Part shown: in pieces, positions 39,828-48,107 of the stretch
Layout: the number at the start of each line of letters is the position of its first letter
Position numbering within the stretch: the first letter of the stretch is position 1
Assembly: GCF_003202405.1 (NCBI RefSeq)
Contig: NZ_QJHL01000002.1
Span: 248,001 to 312,000 of the forward strand
Reading direction: 5' to 3'
Length of the DNA: 64,000 bases
DNA from: Flavobacterium hydrophilum
GTDB lineage: Bacteria > Bacteroidota > Bacteroidia > Flavobacteriales > Flavobacteriaceae
Notes under the pieces: generated by a model
Databases searched by the model: none
What the model saw: the letters and a program-made list of their open reading frames with translations, nothing else
What the model was told of the DNA's origin: nothing
Translations under genes and position numbers: made by a program

Positions 39828-42800
39828 AAACGCCTTATATACTATGTATGATAATCTGCCAAAAGCACAGCAGATTGCATCAGATTTACTGGAAGGGAAC
39901 CAGATAAAAATGCATCTTAGCGGTTTGCTGGGATCTGCAGTGTCCTTTGTAATCCGTTCTGTTTTCAAAAAAACCGAACTGCCTTTTTTAATTGTTTTAG
40001 ACAACAAAGAAGAAGCGGCGTATTATCTGAACGATCTCGAACAAATGATCGGCGAACAGGATGTATTGTTTTATCCTGCCTCATTTCGTCGTCCTTATCA
40101 GGTTGATGAAACGGATAATGCGAATGTTTTGCTTCGCGCTGAGGTTTTAAACCGAATCAATTCCCGTAAAAAACCGGCCATAATTGTTACCTATCCGGAA
40201 GCGCTTTTTGAAAAAGTCGTGACGCGCCAGCAATTAGATAAAAACACTTTGAAAGTTTCTTTGAACGATAAAATTTCGATTGATTTTATCAACGAAGTGT
40301 TATTCGAATACGAATTTAAAAGAGTTGATTTTATTACAGAACCGGGTGAATTTTCGGTTCGTGGAGGAATCGTCGATGTGTTCTCTTTTTCAAACGATCA
40401 TCCGTACCGAATTGAATTTTTCGGCAATGAAGTGGACAGTATCAGAAGTTTTGATGTTGAAACCCAATTATCTGTAGAAACGCATAAAAAAATCACGATT
40501 ATCCCGAATGTCGAAAACAAGATTTTTCAGGAAAACCGTGAAAGTTTCTTAGATTATATCGCTGAGAAAACGGTCATTTTTATCCAAAATACAGACGGGC
40601 TTTTTAGTCAGTTAGACAAACAATTCGCAAGGGCAGAAGAAGCTTTTGAGAAACTATCGAAAGAAATAAAACACACCACGCCAGAGCAATTATTTCTGAA
40701 TCAGGCGTCATTTATAAAAAGATCATTAGATTTTTCGGTTGTAGAATTATCAAAACCGGTTTATAAAACAGCTAAAAAATTCGAATTCCATATTCAGCCT
40801 CAGCCATCGTTCAACAAACAATTTGATTTATTGCTGAACAATCTGAGGGACAATCATTTCAACGGATATAAAAATTATTTGTTTTGTTCGAATGAAACAC
40901 AGGCAAAACGGTTTCATGATATTTTTGAAAGCTTAGACGAAGCTAATTCGGAGAATATCCGAAAGCAATATCATACCATTGTATTGCCTTTATATCAGGG
41001 CTTTATCGATGAAGAAAATCAAATAACGGCTTATACGGATCATCAGATTTTTGAGCGTTATCATAAATTCAACATCAAAAATGGTTATTCGAAAAAGCAG
41101 AATATTACGCTTAAGGAATTAACCGCGCTTTCGGTAGGCGATTATGTAACGCATATCGATCACGGAATAGGGAAGTTTGGGGGATTACAGAAAATTCAGG
41201 TGGAAGGCAAAACGCAGGAAGCCATTAAATTGGTTTATGCTGATAATGATATCGTGTATGTGAGCATTCACTCGCTTCATAAAATCTCAAAATACAACGG
41301 AAAAGACGGAACGCCTCCAAAAATTTATAAATTAGGATCGAACGCCTGGAAAATTTTAAAACAAAAAACCAAAGCGCGTGTCAAACATATTGCGTTCAAT
41401 TTGATTCAGCTATATGCAAAACGCCGTCTGGAAAAAGGTTTCCAGTTTGCGCCGGATAGTTACCTTCAAAACGAATTAGAAAGTTCGTTTATTTACGAAG
41501 ACACACCGGACCAGACCAAATCGACAGCAGAAGTAAAAGCAGACATGGAAAGCGATCGCCCAATGGATCGTTTAGTATGTGGTGACGTAGGTTTTGGTAA
41601 AACAGAGGTTGCGATTCGTGCTGCTTTTAAAGCGGTTGACAACAGCAAACAAGTTGCCGTTTTGGTTCCGACAACTATTTTGGCGTACCAACATTACAGA
41701 ACTTTTACAGAGCGTTTAAAAGATATGCCGGTTACAATTGGGTATTTAAACCGATTTAGAACCGCCAAACAAAAAGCACAAACCTTAAAAGATTTAGCCG
41801 AAGGAAAACTGGATATAGTAATCGGAACGCACCAATTAGTCAACAAAAATGTGGTTTTTAAAGACTTAGGTTTATTGATTGTCGATGAAGAACAAAAGTT
41901 TGGAGTTAACGTAAAAGATAAACTAAAAACCATTGCGGCAAATGTCGATACATTAACATTAACAGCAACGCCAATTCCGAGAACTTTACAGTTTTCATTA
42001 ATGGCGGCTAGAGATTTATCGGTAATTACAACGCCTCCGCCAAATCGATATCCTATTGAAACGAACGTTGTTGGTTTTAATGAAGAGGTTATCCGCGATG
42101 CGATTTCGTATGAAATTCAAAGAAACGGACAGGTTTTCTTTATCAATAATAGAATTGAAAATATTAAAGAAGTGGCAGGAATGATTCAGCGTTTGGTTCC
42201 AAATGCAAGGGTCGGAATTGGGCATGGACAAATGGAAGGTGCCAAATTGGAAGAATTGATGTTAGGTTTTATGAACGGAGATTTTGATGTTTTAGTAGCA
42301 ACTACCATTATTGAAAGCGGTTTGGACGTTCCAAATGCGAACACTATTTTCATCAACAATGCCAATAATTTCGGACTATCAGACCTTCACCAAATGAGAG
42401 GAAGAGTAGGGAGAAGCAACAAAAAAGCGTTCTGTTATTTCATCTGTCCGCCGTATTCATCGATGACTGAAGATGCCAGAAAACGTATTCAGGCTCTGGA
42501 GCAATTCAGCGAACTCGGAAGCGGTTTCAACATTGCCATGAAAGATTTGGAGATTCGTGGTGCAGGGGATTTACTGGGCGGCGAACAAAGCGGTTTCATC
42601 AATGAAATTGGTTTTGATACCTACCAAAAAATCATGAACGAAGCCATAGAAGAATTAAAAGAAAACGAATTCAAAGAGTTGTATCCGGAAGAGAACGATA
42701 TTGAAACCAAGGAATATGTAAAAGATTTACAAATCGATACCGATTTTGAGCTTTTGTTTTCTGATGAATATATCAACAATGTAACAGAACGTTTGAGTTT

Positions 42801-43182
42801 GTACAACGAGTTAGGTTCAGTTAAAAACGAAGAAGAATTAGTTATTTTTCAAAACAAATTAATTGACCGTTTCGGGCCAATGCCTCCGCGTGCTAATGCG
42901 CTGATGAATAGTATTCGCATCAAATGGATTGCCACAAATGTTGGTATCGAGAAACTGGTGATGAAAAAAGGCAAAATGATTGGTTATTTTGTTTCGGATC
43001 AACAATCTGATTATTATCAATCTTCGAAGTTTAGAAAGGTTTTGCAGTTTGTACAAAAACAAAGCAGTCTTTGCACCATGAAAGAAAAACAAACGCCAAA
43101 CGGCTTACGACTTTTACTGACTTTTGAGAATGTAAAATCGACAAAACGAGCTTTGGAATTGATGGAGATGTTGGGTGAATAA
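39820..43182 (+). CDS. mfd: Transcription-repair coupling factor Mfd
   Basis: 1120 residues. It displaces stalled RNA polymerase and recruits UvrA for strand-specific repair. Domains: UvrB-homology N-terminus (to about 350), CarD/RID-like polymerase-interacting module near 436 (LSVGDYVTHIDHGIGKFG), SF2 helicase with Walker A GDVGFGKT (588-595), DEEQ at 689, TATPIPRTL and GRVGRSNKKAFCYF, and the C-terminal TRCF domain (GDLLGGEQSGFINEIGFDTY onward). The start is taken as TTG at 39820 because SKNALYTMYD looks like conserved Mfd N-terminus; an ATG at 39844 would remove it. It overlaps the lipoprotein gene. Confidence 0.95.
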   Translation: MSKNALYTMYDNLPKAQQIASDLLEGNQIKMHLSGLLGSAVSFVIRSVFKKTELPFLIVLDNKEEAAYYLNDLEQMIGEQDVLFYPASFRRPYQVDETDNANVLLRAEVLNRINSRKKPAIIVTYPEALFEKVVTRQQLDKNTLKVSLNDKISIDFINEVLFEYEFKRVDFITEPGEFSVRGGIVDVFSFSNDHPYRIEFFGNEVDSIRSFDVETQLSVETHKKITIIPNVENKIFQENRESFLDYIAEKTVIFIQNTDGLFSQLDKQFARAEEAFEKLSKEIKHTTPEQLFLNQASFIKRSLDFSVVELSKPVYKTAKKFEFHIQPQPSFNKQFDLLLNNLRDNHFNGYKNYLFCSNETQAKRFHDIFESLDEANSENIRKQYHTIVLPLYQGFIDEENQITAYTDHQIFERYHKFNIKNGYSKKQNITLKELTALSVGDYVTHIDHGIGKFGGLQKIQVEGKTQEAIKLVYADNDIVYVSIHSLHKISKYNGKDGTPPKIYKLGSNAWKILKQKTKARVKHIAFNLIQLYAKRRLEKGFQFAPDSYLQNELESSFIYEDTPDQTKSTAEVKADMESDRPMDRLVCGDVGFGKTEVAIRAAFKAVDNSKQVAVLVPTTILAYQHYRTFTERLKDMPVTIGYLNRFRTAKQKAQTLKDLAEGKLDIVIGTHQLVNKNVVFKDLGLLIVDEEQKFGVNVKDKLKTIAANVDTLTLTATPIPRTLQFSLMAARDLSVITTPPPNRYPIETNVVGFNEEVIRDAISYEIQRNGQVFFINNRIENIKEVAGMIQRLVPNARVGIGHGQMEGAKLEELMLGFMNGDFDVLVATTIIESGLDVPNANTIFINNANNFGLSDLHQMRGRVGRSNKKAFCYFICPPYSSMTEDARKRIQALEQFSELGSGFNIAMKDLEIRGAGDLLGGEQSGFINEIGFDTYQKIMNEAIEELKENEFKELYPEENDIETKEYVKDLQIDTDFELLFSDEYINNVTERLSLYNELGSVKNEEELVIFQNKLIDRFGPMPPRANALMNSIRIKWIATNVGIEKLVMKKGKMIGYFVSDQQSDYYQSSKFRKVLQFVQKQSSLCTMKEKQTPNGLRLLLTFENVKSTKRALELMEMLGE

Positions 43183-43219
43183 ATTTTAGAAGCAGAATAA
43201 CTGAGTTTCAAACACCAAC

Positions 43220-43292
43220 AGTCCCGCTATTCCTTTCAATCTTTTGTGCCGAACCACGGCACAAAAGGATTTCCAGTCCTATCGGGGCTAAG
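43220..43292. repeat. Structured intergenic repeat, copy 1
   Basis: The ends AGTCCCGCTA (43220-43229) and TATCGGGGCTA (near 43280-43290) pair imperfectly. The centre is a perfect 11-bp hairpin, CTTTTGTGCCG and CGGCACAAAAG with a 5-nt loop (43241-43267). A second copy with the same end layout lies between nuoI and nuoH (52936-53029). Confidence 0.65.
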
Positions 43293-43348
43293 TTAGAGGT
43301 TTAGTAATTTTATTGACCTTCTCAAACGTCTTTTTGAAAAGTAAACAT

Positions 43349-43391
43349 AAAAAGTAAACCCGAATGAAAATTTCATTCGGGTTTACTTTTT
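43349..43391. terminator. Perfect 21-bp hairpin after mfd
   Basis: Bases 43349-43369 (AAAAAGTAAACCCGAATG...) are the exact reverse complement of 43371-43391 around one central base. A and T tracts on both ends make it a bidirectional terminator, probably for mfd. Confidence 0.88.
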
Positions 43392-43487
43392 AAACAATAT
43401 TAATTTGTGTAATTGTGAAATTTAAAAGTTTTTTACTTTAAAGCTTGCTTCATTGATTACCTGTAACAGTAATTTTCAAAAAGTAAA

Positions 43488-43512
43488 AAAATCACCTTGT
43501 GAAGGTGATTTT
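43488..43512 (+). terminator. Second terminator hairpin in the mfd-dinB gap
   Basis: AAAATCACCTT and AAGGTGATTTT (11 bp) flank a 3-nt loop. No annotated gene precedes it, so it may end a short transcript starting near 43400. Confidence 0.65.
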
Positions 43513-43562
43513 AATTGGTCAATTGGTTTTTTGGTTTAGATAGTTCATCATGAACCCAAAAT

Positions 43563-43590
43563 ACTTGCATCTATTCTATGCGAGTTTTTT
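43563..43590 (+). terminator. Third terminator-like hairpin in the mfd-dinB gap
   Basis: ACTTGCAT pairs with ATGCGAGT (one G-T pair, 7-nt loop), followed by TTTTT. Again no gene precedes it directly. Confidence 0.55.
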
Positions 43591-43973
43591 GTTTTCTGAT
43601 AGTATTTATAGAGATGCCGAGTCCATTATGTTATTTCTTAAGAACTCATGCCTTTCTTTCATGATATTTAATTTTTTTTTCTGCTTGTGATTTTCAATTC
43701 ACTTTACCAAATGTTTGGTGTAATTCATTTGTGTATGGCAAATATATAAAAATATTTTTCTCAATTATAGATATATAAAAAAACTTATTTTATTTTTTTT
43801 ATCCGTATTTTTTTTAATAATTAAAATTAATACTTAATTTATTAAGATATTTCAAATGTAGCTATTTCTTTTTTTGATCATGAAAAAACGTCGTTATCAG
43901 GAATTAAATAAAAATTTCAATTTACTAAAAAACATTTGATCAGTTTTGATAGCTCAGATTACCTGTTCTTCTT

Positions 43974-43981
43974 TAAATTTG
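43974..43981 (+). promoter_or_regulatory. -7 box almost touching the dinB start codon
   Basis: TAAATTTG ends only four bases before the dinB ATG at 43986. If used, transcription would begin at or beside the ATG, giving a leaderless message. Confidence 0.45.
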
Positions 43982-43985
43982 TATC

Positions 43986-45068
43986 ATGCTTGAAACTCCA
44001 ATTTATCGAAAAATAATCCATATCGATATGGATGCTTTTTATGCGTCGGTAGAGCAAATGGATAATCCTGCTTTGCGCGGTAAACCTATTGCTGTTGGTG
44101 GATCGGAGAATAGAGGAGTCGTTTCTGCGGCTAGTTACGAAGCCAGAAAATTTGGTGTTAGAAGTGCCATAAGCGGTGTTTTGGCAAAAAAATATTGTCC
44201 TGAAATTATATTTGTACGGCCTCGTTTTGATCGTTACAAAGAAATCTCATCCAAGATTCATAAAATTTTTCATGAATACACCGATATGGTCGAGCCGCTT
44301 TCGCTTGATGAAGCTTATCTGGATGTCACTCAAAATAAAAAAGGGAATCCAAGTGCCTCTTTATTGGCCCAGGAAATCAGATTGCGAATTTTAAATGAAG
44401 TTGGAATCACAGCTTCTGCAGGAATTTCTGTAAATAAATTCGTTGCTAAAATAGCAAGTGATTACAATAAACCCAATGGTCAGAAAACCGTAAACCCTGA
44501 TGAAGTGGTTCCTTTCTTAGAAGAATTGCCTATTAGGAAATTTTATGGAGTAGGAAAAGTTACCACAGAAAAAATGTACCAGCTAGGTATTTTTACAGGT
44601 TTGGATTTGAAAAGCAAATCGCTGGAGTTTTTAGAAAAGCACTTTGGCAAATCTGGAAAATTTTATTTCCATGTAGTAAGAGGAATTCATAATAGTGAAG
44701 TAAAACCTTCAAGAAATACTAAGTCTGTTGCATCTGAACATACTTTTGATGTTAATCTTACATCTGAAATTTTTATGTTGGAACAGCTTGAAAAAATTGC
44801 AGCTTCGTTGGAAAAACGATTAAAAAGATACAATGTTTCAGGAAAAACGGTCACACTTAAAATTAAATACAGTGATTTTACGCAACAGACCAGAAGCAAA
44901 ACACTACCATATTTTATTGCTGATAAAAGCTTAATTCTTGAAACTGTGGAAGAGCTGTTGTATCAGGAACGAATGAAAGATTCTGTAAGATTATTGGGAA
45001 TTTCTTTGAGTAACCTAAATACAGAACAAAAAAAAGCGGTAGTCGTACAGTTGAAATTTGCTTTTTAA
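43986..45068 (+). CDS. dinB: DNA polymerase IV (Y family)
   Basis: 360 residues, error-prone translesion polymerase. Catalytic metal site HIDMDAFYASVEQ, then SLDEAYLDV with the second acidic pair, GITASAGISVNKFVAKIASD (fingers and thumb) and IRKFYGVGKVTTEKMYQLGI (HhH). The little-finger domain is complete. The C-terminus ends VVQLKFAF without a clear clamp-binding QxxLF motif. It is a single gene; damage control of expression is not evident, since no LexA-type palindrome was recognised upstream. Confidence 0.95.
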   Translation: MLETPIYRKIIHIDMDAFYASVEQMDNPALRGKPIAVGGSENRGVVSAASYEARKFGVRSAISGVLAKKYCPEIIFVRPRFDRYKEISSKIHKIFHEYTDMVEPLSLDEAYLDVTQNKKGNPSASLLAQEIRLRILNEVGITASAGISVNKFVAKIASDYNKPNGQKTVNPDEVVPFLEELPIRKFYGVGKVTTEKMYQLGIFTGLDLKSKSLEFLEKHFGKSGKFYFHVVRGIHNSEVKPSRNTKSVASEHTFDVNLTSEIFMLEQLEKIAASLEKRLKRYNVSGKTVTLKIKYSDFTQQTRSKTLPYFIADKSLILETVEELLYQERMKDSVRLLGISLSNLNTEQKKAVVVQLKFAF

Positions 45069-45148
45069 TGGATTTAAATAAGCCTTTAATGGACAAAAAC
45101 TGAATGTTAGAATTTTTTTTTGGCTACCTTTAGGTATAAATTGTTTTT

Positions 45149-45667
45149 ATGAATTCTGTAAATGATCATGAAGAGTTTTTCGATGAATCTGATGCAAATT
45201 TGACTTGCAATTCAGTTCCGATACTTTGTTGGGATTTTCATTATGAATCCATAAATGAACTGAAATCACTTTCTTCTGACATAAAAAAAATCAAACGTAT
45301 TTCCCGTCAATTTAATTGGAATGTAACTGATTTAAATATAAATGAGCGAATGAAAGATGAGGTCGTTTTAATTACAGATTCAGAATTAAAAATAATTTTT
45401 GCTTCTGAGGGAATTTCAAAAATGACAGGTTATACAGAAAAAGAAGTCTTAGGAAAAAGACCAAAAATGTTTCAGGGATTGGAAACTTCCTCTATTATTT
45501 TGAAAGAAATCAAAACTGCAATCGAAAAACAAATTCCTTTCGAAAAAACAATTTTAAATTATAAAAAGAATGGTGAAACCTATAATTGTACTATTCATGG
45601 TTTTCCTGTTTTTAACCTGAAAGGAAATTTATCACATTTTATAGCTTTTGAAAAAGAAGCAGCATAA
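45149..45667 (+). CDS. Single-domain PAS protein, LOV-like but lacking the photoactive cysteine
   Basis: 172 residues. An unassigned N-terminus (1-70) precedes one PAS domain (about 72-170): ITDSELKIIFASEGISKMTG, then LGKRPKMFQGLETSSIILKE, AIEKQIPFEKTILNYKKNGE. This follows the LOV-domain pattern closely, but the flavin-adduct motif NCRFLQG is RPKMFQG at residues 104-110, so the cysteine is replaced by P105. It may bind flavin redox-sensitively or bind no flavin. No output domain is attached. The terminator downstream is shared with the BI-1 gene. Confidence 0.8.
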   Translation: MNSVNDHEEFFDESDANLTCNSVPILCWDFHYESINELKSLSSDIKKIKRISRQFNWNVTDLNINERMKDEVVLITDSELKIIFASEGISKMTGYTEKEVLGKRPKMFQGLETSSIILKEIKTAIEKQIPFEKTILNYKKNGETYNCTIHGFPVFNLKGNLSHFIAFEKEAA

Positions 45668-45702
45668 AAAAAGCCTTTTTGAATTTCAAAAAGGCTTTTT
45701 TT
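45666..45702. terminator. Bidirectional terminator between the PAS and BI-1 genes
   Basis: Seven A plus GCCTTTTTGA pairs with TCAAAAAGGC plus seven T (17 bp, 3-nt loop). It overlaps the PAS stop codon by two bases. Confidence 0.9.
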
Positions 45703-45718
45703 ATGTGAGGAAAGAAAT

Positions 45719-46492
45719 TTAATCTCTACTGTATAATTTTGATAATAATCTTAAAAATTCGATGTATAACCAAACTAAAGTTACCATTAATCCCATAGCA
45801 CCATACCATTCCATAAACTTTGGCATTCTTTGCTGAACCCCTTTTTCAATCTGGTCAAAATCTAAAAACAAGTTTAAGGCAGCGATAATAATTACAAAAA
45901 CGCTAATTCCAATACTCATCATTCCATTACCGTGATGTACAGGAGTAAAACTTGTAAACATTGAAAATAACCAGGAAATTAAATAATAAGTTGCAATCGC
46001 TAATGTTGCTGCAATAACTACCGATTTAAATTGCTCAGTAACTTTTACGATTTTAAATTTATATAATCCAAGACAAACTAAAAATGTAACCAAAGTTGCT
46101 CCAACGGCGTTGATTACAATTCCGGGATACATAGCTTCAAAAATAGCAGAAATCCCTCCAATAAACAACCCTTCAAATAAAGCATAACCTGGAGCCAGAT
46201 AAGGAGAAGCCTGTGGTTTAAATGCAGAAACAATAACTAAAATAAGGGCAACAATGGCTCCACCAATGGTTGGCAGCATTGCATTCATTCCGTTAAATGC
46301 CATCCACCATGTCAACATAGCCCCAGCGCATAATAGTAAAAACAAAATAGCTGTTTTATTGATAGTTCCGGATATTGTCATATCCTGATTGTAGTCAATA
46401 ATTTGTTCCTGTTGCAGGTTTCCAGCTTTTGAAACAGCATTTGATGAAAAACGCTTGTTACTTAAAAATGGATTTTTTGAATTGAAGTTCAT
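45719..46492 (-). CDS. BI-1/YccA family membrane protein
   Basis: 257 residues from the ATG at 46492 (MNFNSKNPFLSNKRFSS); a longer frame would need a TTG start. After a polar N-terminus there are seven hydrophobic segments, from INKTAILFLLLCAGAMLTWW to LVTLVWLYIEFLRLL. This is the Bax inhibitor-1-like (YbhL/YccA) layout, with GALIGGISA-type glycine helices and an FDQIEKGVQQRMPKFMEWYG loop typical of the bacterial branch. The family is proposed to act in calcium leak or membrane protease control; the role here is unknown. Confidence 0.88.
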   Translation of the reverse strand: MNFNSKNPFLSNKRFSSNAVSKAGNLQQEQIIDYNQDMTISGTINKTAILFLLLCAGAMLTWWMAFNGMNAMLPTIGGAIVALILVIVSAFKPQASPYLAPGYALFEGLFIGGISAIFEAMYPGIVINAVGATLVTFLVCLGLYKFKIVKVTEQFKSVVIAATLAIATYYLISWLFSMFTSFTPVHHGNGMMSIGISVFVIIIAALNLFLDFDQIEKGVQQRMPKFMEWYGAMGLMVTLVWLYIEFLRLLSKLYSRD

Positions 46493-46601
46493 AGTTCTAA
46501 TACATTTAATTGAACTCAAATATATGGAGTTTTTTTCATGTTCAATTGTTTCTGTAAATTTTTTAACATGATTTTTTCTTCTGAATAATTCATTTTAAAA
46601 C

Positions 46602-46634
46602 AAAAAATCCATCTTTATATGAGATGGATTTTTT
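46602..46634 (-). terminator. Terminator of the nuo operon
   Basis: AAAAAATCCATCT pairs with AGATGGATTTTTT (13 bp, 7-nt loop), 21 bases beyond the nuoN stop. Confidence 0.9.
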
Positions 46635-46654
46635 ATGTATTCGGGTTGGAAATT

Positions 46655-48046
46655 TTAATTCAATAAGTCTAAAACTAATGAAGGAAATAAGCCTAAAGCA
46701 ATATTCAAAGTAATTGATACAATTGCTACGGCATAAATAAGAAACGGTTTTCCGGTACGCTCCTGATTTGGTTCTTTTGAATACATGGCCAATATCAGTT
46801 TAAAATAATAACCGACACTAATAATAGAATTAATAACCGCTACAATCACCAAAGTAATATGACCTGCCTGAATTGTTTGATTAAACAAAAATAATTTGGC
46901 AAAAAATCCTGAGAAAATCGGAATACCTGCCATTGATAAAAGCGAAGCAGTTAGTATTGCTGCCAACAACGGATTTGTTTTTCCTAAACCATGAAAGTTT
47001 GTGATATCTTCGTCATTCTGGTTTTTACATACATATAAAATAACACTGAAAGCTGCAATCCCTGCCAAAGCATAAGCTGCTGTATAATACAGTAAAACCC
47101 CTGCTGAAGTTGCTGCTGTCAAGAAAGTCATTAACATAAAACCTGCATGAGAAATTCCTGAGAAAGCCAACATACGTTTTACATTTACCTGACGCAATGC
47201 CATGATGTTACCAACTGTCATTGAAGCTATTGAAATAAATATAATAATATTTTCGAAAGTGTTTAAATGATCCTGATTTTCTAATGAAGGAATAAAATTT
47301 AATGATGAAATTAATTTGAACAGCGTTGCAATTGCTACTACTTTTGCCAGTGTGCTCATTAAAGCTGTTGTTAATGCAGGAGAACCTTCATACACGTCCG
47401 GAGCCCAAAAGTGAAAAGGAACTGCTGCAATTTTAAATAACATTCCGATTGTTACTAAAACCATACCGATTGGGAACCAGATTGGCAATTCGGCAGACAA
47501 GGAATATTCACTGATTTCAACTACGTCAAAACTTCCCATAGCACCGTAAATCAAACAAATTCCGAATAAGATAATTCCTGATGCGAATGAACCCATCAAA
47601 AAATATTTCATTCCTGCTTCGTTACTTTTAAGATTCAAACGTTCACTTGCAGCAAGTACATATAAAGCAATTGATAGAATTTCGATGCCTAAGAAAAACA
47701 TGGCTAAGTTTCCAAAAGAAACCATTGCAACACCTCCGGCTAATAAGAATATTTTTATAGCAACAAAATCTGAGATTTTAGTTGGATGATTTTCATAGAA
47801 ATTATGACTTAAAGCCACTAAGAAAATGGTAAGGATAATAAACAATGATGAAAAGGAAGTAGAGAACTTACTCACGGTGATCATATTGTTATAATAACTT
47901 TCTGTTGATCCAAATTCATAAAAGTTAAGTGCCAGGACACCCAATAAACCCAGGATGGTAAATGGAATAATGCCTTTTCTAAAATTTAGAATTTCAAACA
48001 ATAGGCAAAAAATACCCAATCCTGTTATAGCTATTAATGTATTCAT
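46655..48046 (-). CDS. nuoN: NADH-quinone oxidoreductase subunit N
   Basis: 463 residues, one of three antiporter-like membrane subunits of complex I. About 14 transmembrane helices. Conserved charged positions of the proton channel are visible in FLGIEILSIALYVLAASERLNLKS (Glu) and KIAAVPFHFWAPDVYEGSP (Lys). MALRQVNVKRMLAFSGISHAGF is the usual discontinuous-helix region. It is the last gene of the operon, 61 bases after nuoM. Confidence 0.96.
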   Translation of the reverse strand: MNTLIAITGLGIFCLLFEILNFRKGIIPFTILGLLGVLALNFYEFGSTESYYNNMITVSKFSTSFSSLFIILTIFLVALSHNFYENHPTKISDFVAIKIFLLAGGVAMVSFGNLAMFFLGIEILSIALYVLAASERLNLKSNEAGMKYFLMGSFASGIILFGICLIYGAMGSFDVVEISEYSLSAELPIWFPIGMVLVTIGMLFKIAAVPFHFWAPDVYEGSPALTTALMSTLAKVVAIATLFKLISSLNFIPSLENQDHLNTFENIIIFISIASMTVGNIMALRQVNVKRMLAFSGISHAGFMLMTFLTAATSAGVLLYYTAAYALAGIAAFSVILYVCKNQNDEDITNFHGLGKTNPLLAAILTASLLSMAGIPIFSGFFAKLFLFNQTIQAGHITLVIVAVINSIISVGYYFKLILAMYSKEPNQERTGKPFLIYAVAIVSITLNIALGLFPSLVLDLLN

Positions 48047-48061
48047 TTTTGTCTTTTTGAG

Positions 48062-48090
48062 TTAGGATTTCAGTTGAAAACGAATCCTAA
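48062..48090. repeat. Hairpin in the nuoM-nuoN gap
   Basis: TTAGGATT pairs with AATCCTAA (8 bp, 13-nt loop). It lacks a T run, so it is more likely an intra-operon structure than a terminator. Confidence 0.5.
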
Positions 48091-48107
48091 TTTATTTTTG
48101 TTTAAAA

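Larger units (their letters stand above)
43183..43985. other. Hairpin-rich 800-base intergenic stretch between mfd and dinB
   Basis: No convincing protein frame. In order it holds a structured repeat (43220-43292), three terminator-like hairpins (43349-43391, 43488-43512, 43563-43590) and then about 370 bases of very AT-rich DNA to the dinB promoter. The successive terminators suggest one or two short untranslated transcripts here, but no strong promoter was seen for them. Confidence 0.6.

Noticed and set aside
39786..40007. Minus-strand frame overlapping the mfd start
   Set aside because: No motif, and it conflicts with both the lipoprotein and mfd genes on the plus strand.
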